NCBI GenBank assembly: GCA_035702985.1
Contig: DASSZD010000173.1
Span: 1 to 45,665, forward strand
Length of the DNA stretch: 45,665 bases
From: JAKAXG01 sp035702985
Lineage (GTDB): Bacteria; Actinomycetota; Acidimicrobiia; Acidimicrobiales; Palsa-688
Direction: 5' to 3'
Part shown: positions 1 to 8,309 of the stretch, piece after piece
How the letters are laid out: each line of letters begins with the position of its first letter
Position numbering within the stretch: the stretch's first letter is position 1
Notes under the pieces: model-generated
Seen by the model: only the letters and a program-made list of their open reading frames with translations
Told to the model about the DNA's origin: nothing
Databases searched by the model: none
Position numbers and translations under genes: made by a program

Positions 1-9
1 ACAACGGAG

Positions 10-90
<81 letters not shown>

Positions 91-155
91 AGGGTCCGGT
101 AACAATAGCCGAGGGCGACCGGAGCCCGGCAAGCGCACCGCTTAGCGTGGAAAGC

Positions 156-1217
156 ATGGGCCTGCCCAGATCAGCGCGCATCGCCGTGCTCACCTCCCTG
201 GCCGTGGTGGCGGCGGTGGTGCTGTTCGCCCTGGGCAGCTCCGGCCACCCGACCCGGGGCGCCTCGGCGGCCCAGCCGCCCTCCACCGGCGGGTCCGGCC
301 GCGGGCCGGGGGGAGCCCGCTCCTCCACCACCGATCCGGCCCCCACGACCACCACGTCCACGACCCTGCCGGCCCACGACCCGACCTACCGGATCGGGCA
401 GGCGTCGCTGTCGGTGCCGGCCCACAACCGGGCCGGGGCGCCGGTCACCATCCCCACCACCGTGTGGTACCCGCAGGGCGGGGCCGGGCGGACCTTCCCG
501 CTGGTGATCTTCTCCCCCGGCTACCAGATCGCACCGGCCGTCTACGACAGCCTGACCGAGGCGTGGGCGTCGGCCGGGTACGTGGTGGCCGAACCGGTCT
601 ATCCCGACACCGCCCCGGGCTCCCCGCAGATCGAGTACGACATGATCAACCACCCGGGGGAGCTGGGCCAGGTCCGCGACGCCCTGGTGGGCGGCAAGCT
701 GGCCGGGACGGCCGCCTTCGAGGGGCTCATCGACCCGTCCGAGGTGGCGGTGGCCGGCCACTCCGACGGCGGGGACGTGAGCCTGGCGGCCGCCGCCGAC
801 ACCTGCTGCACCATGGCCGGGATCAGGGCAGCCATGATCCTGTCAGGAGCCGAGTGGGCCCCGTTCGGGGGCACCTACTTCGGCGCCGGCAATCCCCCGC
901 TGCTGGCGGTACAGGGCGCTCGGGACACCATCAACCCGCCGGGCTGCAGCGCCCAGCTCTACGACGGGGCGGCCGCCCCCCGCTTCTACCTGGACCTGCC
1001 GGCCGGCACCCACAAGTCTCCCTACCTGTACGCCGGCCCGCAGCAGACGGTGGTGGAGCAGGTCACCACCGACTTCCTCGACGGGTACCTGAAGGGTATG
1101 AAACCGCGCCTCGATCAGCTGACGTCGGCCGGTGACGATCCCGGGGTCAGCCAGGTGACCGTGGGCGGGCAGGTGCCGGTGACCGGGACCTGCCCGGGCG
1201 CCCCGGGTTATGGCTGA
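156..1217 (+). CDS. Secreted/membrane-anchored alpha/beta hydrolase (dienelactone-hydrolase-like)
   Basis: A 353-aa protein. Residues 8-27 form a hydrophobic signal or anchor segment, followed by a Gly/Pro/Thr-rich linker to about residue 75, so the catalytic domain lies outside the membrane. The domain shows the alpha/beta hydrolase triad: nucleophile elbow GHSDGG (Ser203), acid in QGARDTIN (Asp257) and His in AGTHKSP (His286). The layout fits the predicted dienelactone hydrolase/PAF-acetylhydrolase-like group (COG4188 type); the substrate cannot be told. The ATG at 156 is chosen because it starts just before the hydrophobic segment. A GTG at 147 is possible, and the frame stays open back through the tRNA gene, which is not translated. 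Transcribed away from tRNA-Tyr. Confidence 0.8.
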   Translation: MGLPRSARIAVLTSLAVVAAVVLFALGSSGHPTRGASAAQPPSTGGSGRGPGGARSSTTDPAPTTTTSTTLPAHDPTYRIGQASLSVPAHNRAGAPVTIPTTVWYPQGGAGRTFPLVIFSPGYQIAPAVYDSLTEAWASAGYVVAEPVYPDTAPGSPQIEYDMINHPGELGQVRDALVGGKLAGTAAFEGLIDPSEVAVAGHSDGGDVSLAAAADTCCTMAGIRAAMILSGAEWAPFGGTYFGAGNPPLLAVQGARDTINPPGCSAQLYDGAAAPRFYLDLPAGTHKSPYLYAGPQQTVVEQVTTDFLDGYLKGMKPRLDQLTSAGDDPGVSQVTVGGQVPVTGTCPGAPGYG

Positions 1218-1282
1218 AGCCACGCTGAAGGACCGGGCTGGTCACATCTTCCTCACATGAAACTCTTCCTAGCTTGATACCC

Positions 1283-2047
1283 GTGAAGATCGATAGCCCG
1301 AGCGGGCCGGCCACTCTGCGGACGATGCTCCAGGAGCGGACGTGGAGCCGCCGGGCCGCCGGCTGGGACCACTCCTCCATGCCCGGCATGGAGAAGATCG
1401 CCACCGCGGTCATGACCTACGCAGGTGACGTCGACGGCCGGGACGTGGTCGACCTGGGGTGCGGGAGCGGTCAGCTGACCCTCCGCCTGGCCGAGCGGGC
1501 CCGCTCCGTGGTCGCCGTGGACTTCAGCGCCGAGATGCTGGACCTGCTCCGGGAGCGGGCCGAGGCCTCCGGACTGGACAACGTGGAAGGGGTCAGGTCG
1601 AGCCTGCAGGCTCTGGATCTCCCGGCCCGCAGCGTCGACGTGGTGGTGACCAACTACGCCCTGCACCACCTGAGGCACCCGGAGAAGGCCGCCCTGGTGC
1701 GCCGGATGGTGACCTGGCTGCGCCCCGGGGGCCTGCTGGTGATCGGGGACATGATGTTCGGCCTGGGCAGCGACGCCGACAGCCGGCAGATCATCGCCGG
1801 GAAGGTCCGCTCGATCGCCCGCCGCGGTCCGGCCGGGTGGTGGCGCATCCTCAAGAACGGCTGGAAGCTGGTGGTCTCGCGTGAGGAGTGCCCGGCTCCC
1901 ATCGAGATGTGGGAGCGGATGCTGCGCGAGGCGGGGTTCGAGTCCGTCCGCAGCGAGCGGGTGGTGGCCGAGGCGGCGGTGGTCGCCGGGCGGGCGGGGC
2001 TCAGGGGCACGGCGAGCGATGAGCTCGCCCGTACAGCTTATAAGTGA
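1283..2047 (+). CDS. Class I SAM-dependent methyltransferase
   Basis: A 254-aa protein with SAM-binding motif I VDLGCGSGQL, the acidic end of strand 2 (VVAVDFS), and the motif TNYALHHL followed by WLRPGGLLVIGD, typical of class I (UbiE/Cfr-like) small-molecule methyltransferases. The substrate is not evident. The start is uncertain: GTG at 1283 is preferred, TTG 1274 and ATG 1325 are alternatives. A TAGCTT hexamer lies about ten bases upstream of 1283 without a clear ribosome site, which would suit leaderless expression. The stop codon overlaps the GTG of the following PBP gene by four bases (GTGA), so the two are probably translationally coupled. Confidence 0.8.
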   Translation: MKIDSPSGPATLRTMLQERTWSRRAAGWDHSSMPGMEKIATAVMTYAGDVDGRDVVDLGCGSGQLTLRLAERARSVVAVDFSAEMLDLLRERAEASGLDNVEGVRSSLQALDLPARSVDVVVTNYALHHLRHPEKAALVRRMVTWLRPGGLLVIGDMMFGLGSDADSRQIIAGKVRSIARRGPAGWWRILKNGWKLVVSREECPAPIEMWERMLREAGFESVRSERVVAEAAVVAGRAGLRGTASDELARTAYK

Positions 2048-3981
2048 CCCCCGACGCCGGGCGGAGCCGGAACGTCCGGCTGCAGATCCTCATCGTGACG
2101 GTGGTCTGCCTGTTCGCCGCGCTGTTCGCCCGGCTGTGGTTCCTGCAGGTCATCAACGGGCAGCGGGCCCATCTGACCGCGGTCGACAACGGCACCCGGA
2201 CCCTCTACACCTCGGCACCGCGGGGTCTGATACTGGACCGCAACGGCCACGTGCTGGTCGGCAACGTGCGTGAGCCGGTCATCGAGGTGGACAGCCAGTC
2301 GGCCTCGACCCACCCGGCCATGCTCAACCGCCTGTCGGCCCTGCTCGGCATGTCGGTGCACCAGCTCGACGCGGCCATCAACAACCTGCGGTTCAGCCCC
2401 TACGCCCCGGTGCCGGTCATGCCCGACCCCTCCCCGGCCCAGATCCTGCACATCCAGGAGTACCAGAGCAGCTTCCCCGGGGTGACGGTCACCACCGAGA
2501 CCGTCCGGACCTACAGCCCCGAAGGCAAGGCGGCCGCCAACATCGTCGGCTACGTCGGGCGCATCACCGCTTCCCAGTACTCGCAGCTCAAGAGCCACGG
2601 CTACCAGGCGAACTCCCTGATCGGTCAGGCCGGGGTGGAGTCGACCTTCGAGTCGGTGCTGCGGGGCACGCCCGGCACCACCCAGGTCCAGGTGGACTCG
2701 GCCGGGCACGTGCTGAGCACCCTGCACACCACCGCCCCGGTCCCGGGCCGCAACCTGCGGCTCACCATCGACGGCAACCTGCAGATGCAGGCGGTCCACA
2801 CCCTGGCGGTGGAGACGGCGGCCAAGCGCCAGCAGTCCGCCAACGACGGCAGCGGCAACTTCCGGGCCAACAGCGGGGCGGTCGTGGTCGAGGATCCGAA
2901 CAACGGCCAGCTCCTGGCCCTGGCCACCTACCCGACCTACGACCCGTCCCAGTTCGTGGGCGGTATCAGCGCCGCGGCCTACGCCAAGCTCACGGCCCCC
3001 TCCAGCCACTTCCCGCTCGACGACCGGGCGGTGGGCGGCTCGTACTTCCCCGGCTCCACCTTCAAGCTGGTCACCGCCACCGCCGGGCTGGTGTCAGGGG
3101 TCATCACCCCGTACTCCATCTACAACGACACCGGCGGCGGCATCACGGTCGGCGGCCACTTCTTCGCCAACGACGCCCACCAGTCGTTCGGGCCCATCTC
3201 CCTGGCCAAGGCCATCACCGTTTCCGACGACGCGTACTTCTACAACATCGGTGAGACGCTGTACAACAACCAGTCGAAGTACGGGAAGAACGAGTTCCAG
3301 AAGGTGGCCCAGGCCTACGGCTTCACCAAGACCAGCGGGATCAAGCTGCCCGGGGAGGCCAGCGGGTACGTCCTGACCCCCCAGCTGAAGCAGAAGCTGC
3401 ACCAGAAGTACCCCAAGGCCTACCCCTTCGGCACCTACTACACCGGTGACGCCATCCAGTCCGCCATCGGCGAGGAGGACGTGGCGGTCACCCCGCTGCA
3501 GCTGGCCGACGCCTACGCCACGTTCGCCAACGGCGGCACCCTCTACCAGCCCCAGCTGGCCCTCGACACCGAGACCGTCACCGGCAAGGTGGTGACCGGG
3601 TTCACCCCCAAGGTCCTCGGTCACGCCCCGGCGCTCACCCCGGCGGACCGCCAGACCATGCTGGCCGGCTTCGTCGGGGTCACCACCGACCCGCTCGGCA
3701 CGGCCTACGGCTCGTTCGGCAAGACCAACTTCCCGGTGCAGGTGGCCGGCAAGACCGGGACCGCCCAGGTGGTGTCGGGGATCCCCCACACCTCGCCGGC
3801 GTACAAGCAGCCGACCTCGGTGTTCACCTCGTTCGCCCCGGCCAACGCCCCCAAGTACGTGGTGGACTGCTTCATCCCGCAGGGCGGCTACGGGGCGGCG
3901 GCCTCCGCCCCGGTGGTGCGCCAGATGTACGACATCCTGTTCCACCAGCCGGTCCCGCCCACCCCCATCAGCGGGTACTGA
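2044..3981 (+). CDS. mrdA: Penicillin-binding protein 2 (class B transpeptidase)
   Basis: A 645-aa class B PBP that cross-links peptidoglycan outside the membrane. It has one N-terminal membrane helix (about 12-32), the dimerisation/pedestal region starting with the APRGLILDRNG motif, and a C-terminal transpeptidase domain. The active-site motifs are STFK (Ser338, Lys341), SDD (Ser394; PBP2-type enzymes use SxD here instead of SxN) and KTGTA (Lys570). Length and the SxD motif fit the elongation-type PBP2/MrdA group rather than FtsI; there is no PASTA domain. GTG start at 2044 overlaps the methyltransferase stop, and the SGNH gene starts one base after the stop, so it sits inside a tight operon. 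No rodA is visible nearby. Confidence 0.9.
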   Translation: MTPDAGRSRNVRLQILIVTVVCLFAALFARLWFLQVINGQRAHLTAVDNGTRTLYTSAPRGLILDRNGHVLVGNVREPVIEVDSQSASTHPAMLNRLSALLGMSVHQLDAAINNLRFSPYAPVPVMPDPSPAQILHIQEYQSSFPGVTVTTETVRTYSPEGKAAANIVGYVGRITASQYSQLKSHGYQANSLIGQAGVESTFESVLRGTPGTTQVQVDSAGHVLSTLHTTAPVPGRNLRLTIDGNLQMQAVHTLAVETAAKRQQSANDGSGNFRANSGAVVVEDPNNGQLLALATYPTYDPSQFVGGISAAAYAKLTAPSSHFPLDDRAVGGSYFPGSTFKLVTATAGLVSGVITPYSIYNDTGGGITVGGHFFANDAHQSFGPISLAKAITVSDDAYFYNIGETLYNNQSKYGKNEFQKVAQAYGFTKTSGIKLPGEASGYVLTPQLKQKLHQKYPKAYPFGTYYTGDAIQSAIGEEDVAVTPLQLADAYATFANGGTLYQPQLALDTETVTGKVVTGFTPKVLGHAPALTPADRQTMLAGFVGVTTDPLGTAYGSFGKTNFPVQVAGKTGTAQVVSGIPHTSPAYKQPTSVFTSFAPANAPKYVVDCFIPQGGYGAAASAPVVRQMYDILFHQPVPPTPISGY

Positions 3982-3982
3982 G

Positions 3983-5374
3983 GTGAGCCGCCCCGTTCGC
4001 CTGGCCCTCCTGGTCGTGGTCGCCGTGGTGGCGGCTGCCGCGGTGTACCTCACCCGCCAGCAGACCTCCACCCCGGCCCGGGACGCCGCCCGCACCGGCC
4101 CCGCCTCCACCGGGGCCACCACCGTGGCCCCCACCACCACGACCACGGCCGCCCCCGCCCCGGTGTGGCGGACGGTGTGGGGATCCACCATGGCGTGGGG
4201 GTACGGCCAGGTCGACAACGCCACCGTCCGGGAGCTGGCCACGGTGGCCACCGGGGGCAGCCAGATCCGCTTCCGGGTGTCCAACTACTTCGGCGACGCC
4301 CCGCTGCAGATCGGGGCGGCGACGGTGGCCCCGTCGACCGGCGGCTCGGCCATCTCGGCGGCCTCCCTCCACCCGGCCACCTTCAACGGTTCGTCGACCA
4401 CCACCATCCCCAAGGGCGCGGTGGCTTACAGCGACCCGGTCGCCCTCCCGGTCCAGGCCGGGGAGACCCTGGCCATCAGCCTGTGGATCACCGGGGCCGA
4501 CCTGGTCACGCTGCACCCCTGCTGCGGGACCGCCCCTCACGGCTGGTTCACGCCCAACGGGCGGGGCAACTCCACCACCGCCGCCAGCCTGTCCGGCACG
4601 GGCATCGGCAGCCCGTGGCCCCGCTTCGTCGACGCCGTGGACGCCCTGCAGACGACCGGCGGGGGAAGCATCGTGGTGGTGGGCGACTCCATCACGGACG
4701 GGTTCAACAGCACCGCCCGCTGGACCGACATCCTCCAGAAGCGCATCGACGCGCTGCCGGCCAGGGAGAGACGGGCGGTGGTCAACGAGGCCATCACCGC
4801 CAACGCCCTGACGTCGCCACCGGGGGTCCACACCGACGCCCTCACCGGCGGCGGCCCGCCCGGGGTGTCGCGGCTGAAGCGGGACGCTCTGAGCCAGGCC
4901 GGCGTTTCGGAGGTGGTGATGCTGCTCGGCACCAACGACCTGTGGTTCGGCGCCACCGCGGCGCAGGTGATCGCCGGCTACCAGCAGGCCGTGGCCCAGG
5001 TGCACGCCGCCGGCCTGCCGATCGTGGCCATGACCCTGCTGCCCCGGATGACGGACAAGGACGAGTACTGGAGCCCCGCCGACCAGGCCAATCTCGAGAC
5101 GGTCGACCACTGGATCCGTACCTCCGGGGCGTTCAACGCGGTGATCGACACCGCCCGGGTGGTGGCGGCGGTGTACAACGGCCAGTGCTCGCCGCACACC
5201 ATGTTCGCCCCGTTCGACTCGGGCGACCACCTGCACCCCGACGCCGCCGGGCAGACGGCTATCGCCAACTTCATCAACCCGGCCGCGCTCGGCCTGCCTC
5301 CCCTCCCCACCGTGCCGCCCCTCGTCGCCGCCACCCCCACCCCCGGCTGCGCCTACGCGCCGGCCGTCCGGTGA
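3983..5374 (+). CDS. Secreted SGNH/GDSL-family hydrolase
   Basis: A 463-aa protein starting with GTG one base after the PBP2 stop. It has an N-terminal membrane segment (5-23), a Thr/Ala/Pro linker, a beta-rich domain (about 60-215) and an SGNH catalytic domain. Block I is GDSITDG (Ser236), block III is LLGTNDLW (Asn318) and block V is GDHLHPD (Asp415, His418). Block II, usually with an oxyanion Gly in a GxxGN-like sequence, reads NEAITAN with Ala in place of Gly. The domain order resembles secreted carbohydrate/acyl esterases of the GDSL type. Placement straight after PBP2 suggests a cell-wall or envelope substrate, but this is inference. The stop overlaps the following GNAT start (TGATG). 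Confidence 0.85.
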   Translation: MSRPVRLALLVVVAVVAAAAVYLTRQQTSTPARDAARTGPASTGATTVAPTTTTTAAPAPVWRTVWGSTMAWGYGQVDNATVRELATVATGGSQIRFRVSNYFGDAPLQIGAATVAPSTGGSAISAASLHPATFNGSSTTTIPKGAVAYSDPVALPVQAGETLAISLWITGADLVTLHPCCGTAPHGWFTPNGRGNSTTAASLSGTGIGSPWPRFVDAVDALQTTGGGSIVVVGDSITDGFNSTARWTDILQKRIDALPARERRAVVNEAITANALTSPPGVHTDALTGGGPPGVSRLKRDALSQAGVSEVVMLLGTNDLWFGATAAQVIAGYQQAVAQVHAAGLPIVAMTLLPRMTDKDEYWSPADQANLETVDHWIRTSGAFNAVIDTARVVAAVYNGQCSPHTMFAPFDSGDHLHPDAAGQTAIANFINPAALGLPPLPTVPPLVAATPTPGCAYAPAVR

Positions 5375-6060
5375 TGACAGCCGTGGCGGGAGGTGTGGGC
5401 GAGCAGCTGCGTATCCGCACGCTGCAACCCGGGGACGCCCCGGCCAGCGCCGGCATGCACCTCGAGGTGCTGAGCATGGAGTTCCTGGCCCGGCTGGGCC
5501 CCCGGTTCCTGACCGCCTACCACCGGGCCTGGATCCGCAGCCCGGCCGGGCTGGCCCTCGGCGCCGAGGACGGCAGCGGCCGGCTGGTCGGGGTCCTGCT
5601 GGGCGGCCTGGACCCGGCCGCCCACTACGGATGGGTCCTGCGCCGATCGGGCCCCGGGCTGGCCCTGCGCCTGGCCGGTGTCGCCGTCGCCCATCCGGTC
5701 CTGGCCCGTGACCTGATCGCCACCCGGGCGGTCCGCTACGCCCGGGCCCTGTGGCTGCACCTGGTCGACCGTCCGGCCCGCCCCGGTGCTGTGGCCGCCC
5801 CGGCCACCCCGGCCCCCCAACGGGTCGGGGAGATCACCCACCTGATGGTCGGATCCGACGGCCAGGGGCGGGGTGTGGGCCGGGCCCTGGTGCGCGAGGC
5901 GGAGGAGCGGGCCCGGGCCGCCCGGCTGGCCCGCCTGGTGCTGGTCACACCCCCCACTCTGGCCGCCCGTGGCTTCTACGCCCATCTCGGCTGGGTCGAG
6001 GACGGGACCCTGACCAGCCGCAGCGGCGAAGAGTTCATCCGCTTCCGGCGGGACCTCTGA
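5374..6060 (+). CDS. GNAT-family N-acetyltransferase
   Basis: A 228-aa protein. The acetyl-CoA pyrophosphate-binding motif QGRGVGRALV (about residues 168-177) and the C-terminal ARGFYAHLGW motif identify the GNAT fold. The N-terminal half contains an Ala/Arg-rich stretch before the core. The substrate is unknown. ATG at 5374 overlaps the SGNH stop by one base; a GTG directly before it (5371) is an alternative. It is the last gene of the plus-strand run from the methyltransferase, and its 3' end overlaps the convergent histidine-kinase gene by 26 bases. Confidence 0.85.
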   Translation: MTAVAGGVGEQLRIRTLQPGDAPASAGMHLEVLSMEFLARLGPRFLTAYHRAWIRSPAGLALGAEDGSGRLVGVLLGGLDPAAHYGWVLRRSGPGLALRLAGVAVAHPVLARDLIATRAVRYARALWLHLVDRPARPGAVAAPATPAPQRVGEITHLMVGSDGQGRGVGRALVREAEERARAARLARLVLVTPPTLAARGFYAHLGWVEDGTLTSRSGEEFIRFRRDL

Positions 6061-7549
6061 GATCGGGCACCGGCGGCCGGGCCGCCGGATCAGGCCGGGC
6101 CGCCGGATCAGGCCGGGCCGCCCGGGGGCCGGCGGCCCGGGTGCAGGGGAGCTCGAGGACCACCACCGCCCCGCCGGCGTCGGTGTTGCCGGCGGTCACG
6201 GTGCCGCCCAGGGCCCGGGCGATCTCCGCCACGATGGCCAGCCCCAGCCCGGCGCCGCCCCGCTCGGACGTCCGGGCCGGTTCCGGTCGGCTGAACCGCT
6301 CGAACGCCCGCTCCACGTAGCCGGGCGGGAAGCCCGGCCCGTCGTCGCTCACGGTGATGGCCGCCCGCTCGCCCCGGCGCTCGGCGGCCATGCGGACCCG
6401 GCCGCCCGCTGACGCGGCCGACAGGGAGTTGGCCACCAGATTGTCCACCGCCCGCCTCAGGGCCTGGTGGTCGGCCGGCACGATCAGCCCGTCGGTGATT
6501 TCGGTCTCCAGCGTGACGCCCAGGCTCTCCGCCCTGACCCGGTTGGCCCGCTCCGAATCCACGATCACGGCGGCCAGATCCACCGGCTGGATCTGCACCA
6601 GCGGGGCGTCGCTGTCGGCCCGGGCCAGGAACAGCATGTCCTCCGCCAGCTTGGACAGACGCTCCACCTCCCGCCGGGCGTGATGGATGGAATCGGCCAG
6701 GTCCTCCCGGGTCCGGTCCGGCGAGTCCGCCAGCTCCAGTTCGGTGCGCAGGACCGTGAGCGGGGTGCGCAGCTCGTGGCCGGTGTCGGCCACCAGGTCC
6801 CGCTGGCGGGCCAGTGACCGCTCCAGGCGCTGGAGCAGGTCGTTGAAGGTGCGGCCCAGGCGGGCCAGCTCGTCGGAGCTGGCCGGAACGGTGATCCCCT
6901 CGGTGGCGGTGCCGGTCTCCAGCAGGCGCTCGGCGTCGGTCCGCATGCGCTCCACCGGCCGCAGCGCCGCCCCCGCCAGCAGCCACGCCCCCAGGGCCAC
7001 CAGCACCACCAGCACCGGGAACCCGACGTAGAGGTCGCTGACCGCCCGGTCGGCGGCCGCCGTTGCCGGCACCAGGCTGGTGGCCACCGCCACCACCCAC
7101 ACCTGACCGGCCCGGTCCACCGGTACGGCCAGCACCCGCAGCGGCTCGCCGTCGCGGTAGTAGACGGTCAGGTGCAGCGGTCGGGCCCGGGCGTCGGCGA
7201 GCTGGTCACCGTGGAGCAGGCCGGTCCCGGCCCCCGACGGGGAGGACGAGACCAACCTCCCCGACGGGCCGTACAGGGCGGTGAGCGAGTCGGCCTCGTC
7301 GCTGCCGGGATGGCGGGCGGCCGCCGGTTCCGTCGGGTCGGCGGTCGAGAGCTGGGACCGGCCGGTCTGCTGGAACTCGGTCACCGCCCGCGCCGACCTG
7401 ACGGCCAGGACGGTGTCGACCGAGGCCGCCACCCCCCGGTGGAGGAGGGTGTCGAACAGGCCCAGACCGGCGCCCCCCACCACCGCCGCGATGGCGGTGC
7501 ACGCCAGCGTCAGGCGCACCCGCAGGCTGAGCCGCCGCAGACCGGGCAT
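6035..7549 (-). CDS. Sensor histidine kinase (HAMP-HisKA-HATPase)
   Basis: A 504-aa membrane kinase. Residues 12-32 are TM1, about 33-170 an extracytoplasmic sensor region, 174-196 TM2, then HAMP (to about 247) and a HisKA dimerisation helix with DTGHELRTPL (phospho-His258). The ATPase domain has the N box (AVDNLVANS), G1 DDGPGFPPG and G2 GGAGLGLAI. Its ATG overlaps the regulator's stop by one base (TGATG), so kinase and regulator are co-translated. The C-terminal tail (about 474-504) is low-complexity Pro/Ala/Arg with a six-residue unit repeated by an 18-bp tandem duplication. That tail overlaps the end of the convergent GNAT gene. Confidence 0.93.
   Translation of the reverse strand: MPGLRRLSLRVRLTLACTAIAAVVGGAGLGLFDTLLHRGVAASVDTVLAVRSARAVTEFQQTGRSQLSTADPTEPAAARHPGSDEADSLTALYGPSGRLVSSSPSGAGTGLLHGDQLADARARPLHLTVYYRDGEPLRVLAVPVDRAGQVWVVAVATSLVPATAAADRAVSDLYVGFPVLVVLVALGAWLLAGAALRPVERMRTDAERLLETGTATEGITVPASSDELARLGRTFNDLLQRLERSLARQRDLVADTGHELRTPLTVLRTELELADSPDRTREDLADSIHHARREVERLSKLAEDMLFLARADSDAPLVQIQPVDLAAVIVDSERANRVRAESLGVTLETEITDGLIVPADHQALRRAVDNLVANSLSAASAGGRVRMAAERRGERAAITVSDDGPGFPPGYVERAFERFSRPEPARTSERGGAGLGLAIVAEIARALGGTVTAGNTDAGGAVVVLELPCTRAAGPRAARPDPAARPDPAARPPVPDLRGPAGSG
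6081..6122. repeat. 18-bp tandem repeat, 2.3 copies
   Basis: The unit GCCGCCGGATCAGGCCGG occurs at 6081-6098 and 6099-6116 and restarts at 6117-6122. It lies in the last part of the histidine-kinase gene and, being a multiple of three, keeps the frame and duplicates PDPAAR in the dispensable-looking tail. Simple slippage is the likely origin. Confidence 0.9.
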
Positions 7550-8223
7550 CAGCCGCCACCCCGCAGGCGGTACCCGACCCCCCGCACGGTCTCTATGTCG
7601 GAGCGGCCGAACGGCTTGTCCACCTTGCGCCTCAGGTATCCGACGTACTGGTCCACCACGTTGCTGTTCGGGTACGAGGCGAAGTCCCACACCTCGTCCA
7701 GGATGCGGCTGCGGCTCAACACGTCGCCGGCGTGGCGCATGAGCAGCTCGAGCAGGGCCAGCTCCTTGGCCGTCAGCTCGATGTGGACGCCGCCCCGGCT
7801 GACGGTCAGCGCCGCCGGGTCCAGCTTGAGGTCGCCCACCTCCAGCGGCAGCGCCCGGGCCATCCCCCCCCTCCGGACCAGGGCCCGGAGCCGGGCGGTC
7901 AGCTCCCCGAACTCGAACGGCTTGGTGAGGTAGTCGTCGGCGCCGGAATCCAGTCCCCGAATCCTGTCAGTGACGCTGTCGCGAGCGGTGAGCATCAGCA
8001 CCGGCGTCCAGCACTCCTCGTCCCGCAGGCGCCGGCAGAACTCGAACCCGTCGACGCCGGGCAGCATGGCGTCGAGGACGACGGCGTCGTAGCCGCCCCG
8101 GAGAGCCTGCTCCAGGCCGGACCTGCCGTCGGGGGCCACGTCGACGTCGTATCCCTCGCGGCCGAGTCCCCGCCGCAGCAGCTCGGCGAGGCGGGCTTCG
8201 TCCTCCACGACCAGGGCCCGCAT
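7549..8223 (-). CDS. OmpR/PhoB-family response regulator
   Basis: A 224-aa regulator. The receiver domain (1-115) has the acidic pair in VVEDEA, phospho-acceptor Asp51 in VVLDAML and the conserved Lys in LTKPFE. The C-terminal winged helix (about 125-222) has the OmpR-type LTAKELALLELLM and VDQYVGYLRRKVD motifs and the usual VRGVGYRL end. The ATG at 8223 is chosen because it begins the receiver domain exactly (MRALVVEDE). It leads a two-gene operon with the histidine kinase and diverges from the NlpC/P60 gene across 86 bases. That secreted hydrolase is therefore a natural candidate target; this is inference. Confidence 0.95.
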   Translation of the reverse strand: MRALVVEDEARLAELLRRGLGREGYDVDVAPDGRSGLEQALRGGYDAVVLDAMLPGVDGFEFCRRLRDEECWTPVLMLTARDSVTDRIRGLDSGADDYLTKPFEFGELTARLRALVRRGGMARALPLEVGDLKLDPAALTVSRGGVHIELTAKELALLELLMRHAGDVLSRSRILDEVWDFASYPNSNVVDQYVGYLRRKVDKPFGRSDIETVRGVGYRLRGGG

Positions 8224-8309
8224 GCGCCCAAGTTGCCAGAACCCGTCCTTTCGTGCCAGCCGGGCCGGATAGCTCAAAGGCCGGCCGGCCGCTGCCGAAA
8301 CAGAGGAAC
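8224..8309. promoter_or_regulatory. Divergent intergenic region, regulator/NlpC-P60
   Basis: These 86 bases must hold the promoters for both the two-component operon (minus) and the NlpC/P60 gene (plus). A likely ribosome site AGAGGAA (8300-8306) lies just before the NlpC/P60 ATG. No clear direct-repeat operator stands out by eye, and the space is too short for a c-di-AMP riboswitch of the type often found before NlpC/P60 genes. Confidence 0.5.

Noticed and set aside
4165..5370. Long open frame in front of the GNAT gene, giving a 631-residue protein
   Set aside because: The extra part is an Arg/Gly/His-rich shadow of the SGNH gene in another frame; GNAT homology begins only after 5374.
8224..8309. 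c-di-AMP (ydaO-type) riboswitch before the NlpC/P60 gene
   Set aside because: The intergenic region is only 86 bases and lacks room for the structure.
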